Of a stretch of DNA of 7,787 bases, positions 6,073 through 7,787 are shown in pieces (within the stretch, counting starts at the first letter, position 1; each line of letters opens with the position of its first letter). The stretch is from Campylobacteraceae bacterium. Lineage in GTDB: Bacteria > Campylobacterota > Campylobacteria > Campylobacterales > JALSKU01. The stretch spans positions 1-7,787 of the forward strand of contig WFMT01000204.1 in assembly GCA_015488975.1 (NCBI GenBank), written 5' to 3'. The position numbers were made by a program, and so were the translations under genes. Under the pieces are notes generated by a model. The model searched no databases. It had not been told where the DNA came from and was given only the letters and a program-made list of their open reading frames with translations.

Positions 6073-6986
6073 AAAAAACTATTTTCACTATATTAATTAT
6101 CACAACAACTCTTTTTGCAAATTTTTATAATTTGAAACCGATAAAAATAACAAAAGATATCCATTGTGTTATAGGCGCTTTTGCACCTCCAACAAAACAA
6201 AATTTAGGTTTTGTTTCTAATGTTTGCTATGTAAATATGGGAAAGAACATAGTAGTTTTAGATGCGGGTCCTACATACAACTTTGCAAAAGAATTATATG
6301 GTGTTATCAAAAAGGAATATCCTAAGAAAAAAATCTCTTATGTTATATTATCAAATTTTCATGACGACAGAGTACTTGGGGCTTCATTTTTTAAAGCACA
6401 GGGAGTAAAAATTATTGGATACAAAACTATCATCAAAGATATGAAAAAATACAAATCAAAATTTGACAGAATCAAAAAAATCATTCCAAAAAATGTTTAT
6501 GCTAATACAAAGCTTGTAAAGCCTGATATATTAGCAGACAATGGATACAAAGTAAAAGGAAGTAAAAAAACACTTATTATACTAAAACCGAGTAAAATAT
6601 CTGAAGAGAGCTCTGACATAGCAATATATAGCAAAAAAGACAGTTTCTTGTTTGTTGGCAATATGGTATTTAACAACAGAATGCTAAATTATAGAAAAGA
6701 GTCTAGCGTAAATGGTTGGATAAAGGCACTGAAAAAACTTGCAAAACTTCATGCAAAATACTTTTTTGGAGGACATGGAAATATTTATGGAAAATACGCA
6801 TACAAAACTACACTAAACTATCTTGAAGCGCTTAAAAAAGGTGTTGAAAAAGCTATAAAAGAAAATATTGATGATAGCGAACTGGTTAAAAATATCAATA
6901 TGAAAAAATTTAGCCATTTAAAATATTTTAACAAATTAAATTATAATGCCATACACAACTGTTATGATCAATTACAGTGGCAATAA
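6069..6986 (+). CDS. Exported metallo-beta-lactamase-fold protein with degenerate metal site
   Basis: This 305-residue protein has a Sec signal peptide (lysines at 2-3, hydrophobic 5-16, likely cleavage after Ala17 in TLFA-NF) and so should act in the periplasm. The body follows the MBL-fold pattern of SoxH or quinoprotein-relay metallohydrolase-like proteins: VVLDAGPTY with Asp65, the strand before the metal motif (YVILSNFHDD), GASFFKAQGVKIIGY, FVGNMVF, NGWIKALKKL and FGGHG with His236. The metal motif HxHxDH is altered to N96-F-H98-D-D100-R101. The middle histidine (HTxGD) position appears to be Glu179 in EESSD, and the bridging Asp (GD) is Asn198. Only His98, Asp100 and His236 remain, so normal di-zinc hydrolysis is unlikely. 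The frame is open and intact, with no sign of decay, which suggests a non-catalytic or differently metallated protein. It overlaps arsC by four bases (ATGA), and an arsenic-related role is inference from that position only. Cys33 and Cys53 could form a disulfide after export. Confidence 0.75.
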   Translation: MKKTIFTILIITTTLFANFYNLKPIKITKDIHCVIGAFAPPTKQNLGFVSNVCYVNMGKNIVVLDAGPTYNFAKELYGVIKKEYPKKKISYVILSNFHDDRVLGASFFKAQGVKIIGYKTIIKDMKKYKSKFDRIKKIIPKNVYANTKLVKPDILADNGYKVKGSKKTLIILKPSKISEESSDIAIYSKKDSFLFVGNMVFNNRMLNYRKESSVNGWIKALKKLAKLHAKYFFGGHGNIYGKYAYKTTLNYLEALKKGVEKAIKENIDDSELVKNINMKKFSHLKYFNKLNYNAIHNCYDQLQWQ

Positions 6987-6990
6987 AACA

Positions 6991-7009
6991 ATAGCATCAT
7001 TTATGCTAT
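6991..7009. terminator. Small hairpin after the MBL-fold gene (possible weak terminator)
   Basis: ATAGCAT (6991-6997) and ATGCTAT (7003-7009) form a perfect 7-base stem with a CATTT loop, five bases after the MBL-fold stop codon. No T-run follows, so intrinsic termination would be weak. The right arm overlaps the extended -10 element of the next gene, so the palindrome might instead be a protein-binding site. Confidence 0.4.
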
Positions 7010-7012
7010 ACT
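7004..7012 (+). promoter_or_regulatory. Extended -10 promoter for the ywbE cluster
   Basis: TGCTATACT matches an extended -10 (TG, one base, TATACT at 7007-7012). Transcription would begin near 7019, leaving a leader of about 23 bases that contains the AAAGG (7031-7035) of the first gene. No clear -35 is seen. The element overlaps the right arm of the preceding hairpin. Confidence 0.5.
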
Positions 7013-7041
7013 TATCAAAAATCTTTCTTAAAAGGTAAAAA

Positions 7042-7233
7042 ATGAATGGCAAAAAAAGAGCAGACATTAAGATAGGAGCAGAAGTCGAAATAGTGCTTAA
7101 AAAAGATCAAAAAAGTGGAATTCTCACAAAAGGTATAGTCAAAGATATTTTAACTAATTCCCAGATTCACCCGCACGGAATAAAAGTTAGATTGCTTGGT
7201 GGTGAAGTCGGCAGGGTTAAAAAGATACTGTAA
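7042..7233 (+). CDS. ywbE: YwbE-family protein (DUF2196)
   Basis: A 63-residue basic protein that covers the full length of the family. The recognisable family pattern is VEIVLKKDQKSG near residues 15-26, then TKGIVKDILTNSQIHPHGIK (29-48) and a final LLGGEVGRVKKIL. The compact strand-rich pattern with a KGIVKDILT segment is like small SH3/KOW-type nucleic-acid-binding folds, but the role of YwbE is not established. AAAGG sits about 6-7 bases before the ATG. Its TAA shares one base with the next ATG (TAATG, 7231-7235). It heads a tight cluster with a DUF188 protein and a permease. Confidence 0.88.
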   Translation: MNGKKRADIKIGAEVEIVLKKDQKSGILTKGIVKDILTNSQIHPHGIKVRLLGGEVGRVKKIL

Positions 7234-7685
7234 TGACTCTTTTTATAGATGGGGATGCCCTGCCAAATTTACTTAAAAATATCTTAATTCGCTCCATAAA
7301 GAGACTTGATCTAAATACCATAGTCATATCAAATAAAAAAATAAGTATCGGCGACTCTAAAAATGTAACTTACAAAATAGTAAGACAAGGCATAGATGAA
7401 GCTGATAATCTTATAGTGGATCTACTAACCAAAGGCGACATAGTTATCACTTCTGATATACCTCTTGCAGATAGAGTCGTGCAAAAGAAAGCATACGCCA
7501 TTGACCATCGGGGTATACTCTATGACGAGGAAAATATCAAATCCTATCTGGCAATGAGAAATCTAATGCAAGAGATAAGACAAAGCGGAGAAAAAACAAA
7601 AGGACCAGCACCTTTTTCAAAAAAGGATATTCATAACTTCGCTACCACCTTCAACAATCTCTTGGCAAAAAAAATTCAAAAATAG
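7233..7685 (+). CDS. YaiI/YqxD-family protein (UPF0178, DUF188)
   Basis: A 150-residue cytosolic protein of the usual family length. Family hallmarks are the N-terminal FIDGDALPN (Asp6 and Asp8), GIDEADNLIVDLL (53-65), GDIVITSDIPLADRVV (68-83, with Asp75 and Asp80), DHRGILY (91-97), LAMRNLMQEIRQSG (106-119) and GPAPFSKKDIHNFA near the end. The spaced acidic residues resemble PIN-like nuclease domains, to which this family has been related; activity is unproven. The family normally reads DADACP or DGDACP at the N-terminus, but here the Cys is replaced by Leu10. No good SD precedes the ATG, which overlaps the ywbE stop by one base. Translation probably depends on reinitiation after ywbE. Confidence 0.88.
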   Translation: MTLFIDGDALPNLLKNILIRSIKRLDLNTIVISNKKISIGDSKNVTYKIVRQGIDEADNLIVDLLTKGDIVITSDIPLADRVVQKKAYAIDHRGILYDEENIKSYLAMRNLMQEIRQSGEKTKGPAPFSKKDIHNFATTFNNLLAKKIQK

Positions 7686-7686
7686 T

Positions 7687-7787
7687 ATGCTTGATACCTC
7701 TTTGCTCGTTACCATCGGAACAATCCTTTTTATTTGTAGCACTATACAAGGAGCAGTAGGATTTGCTTTTAATATATTTGCCATACC
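7687..7787 (+). CDS. TauE/SafE (TSUP) family permease, N-terminal part
   Basis: An ATG one base after the previous TAG opens a frame that continues to the window edge (33 complete codons). The peptide is strongly hydrophobic (LLVTIGTILFICS) and then shows IQGAVGFAFNIFAIP, close to the QGxxGFGFxLxAxP motif at the start of TauE/SafE-family membrane transporters, which move sulfite, sulfoacetate or related small anions. The motif places it in the inner membrane, but the substrate cannot be read from this fragment. No separate promoter fits in the one-base gap, so it is expected to be co-transcribed with the YwbE and YaiI genes. Confidence 0.65.
   Translation, partial: MLDTSLLVTIGTILFICSTIQGAVGFAFNIFAI

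Overview
The window is a compact, AT-rich stretch of bacterial chromosome. It most likely comes from a member of the Campylobacterota (epsilonproteobacteria), perhaps a Sulfurimonas- or Sulfurospirillum-like lineage. This is inferred from base composition and lysine/isoleucine-rich proteins, TATAAT boxes (several of them extended, TGnTATAAT) without a recognisable -35, a histidine kinase with a HELNTP H-box, and short SD-led leaders. No tRNA, rRNA, insertion sequence, CRISPR array or phage gene was seen. The species cannot be fixed from this sequence alone.

Layout. (1) Positions 1-107 hold the 3' end of an unidentified plus-strand gene, which converges on a minus-strand two-component system. 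A long hairpin lies between them and overlaps the end of the kinase gene. (2) Positions 149-1967 (minus) encode an OmpR/PhoB-type response regulator followed by its membrane sensor kinase. The two overlap by 20 bases and both appear to start with GTG. (3) A roughly 100-base divergent promoter region separates this pair from (4) metH at 2071-5547 (plus), a full four-module cobalamin-dependent methionine synthase. (5) A 120-base AT-rich gap carries alternating TTGATAT/ATATCAA inverted repeats, a candidate ArsR-type operator. It precedes (6) a thioredoxin-type arsenate reductase (arsC). That gene is translationally coupled (ATGA overlap) to an exported metallo-beta-lactamase-fold protein whose metal site is largely missing. 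(7) After a small hairpin that merges into an extended -10 promoter comes a tightly packed cluster: a YwbE-family protein, a YaiI/YqxD-family protein (DUF188) and the start of a TauE/SafE-family permease that runs off the window.

The functional units look separate: signalling, methionine/folate C1 metabolism, an arsenate-related pair, and a cluster of poorly characterised housekeeping-type genes. The most unusual item is the arsC-linked MBL-fold protein. It keeps the fold signatures and the last histidine but has lost most zinc ligands, and it sits behind an operator-like array with no arsR gene nearby. No gene-free stretch exceeds about 120 bases.
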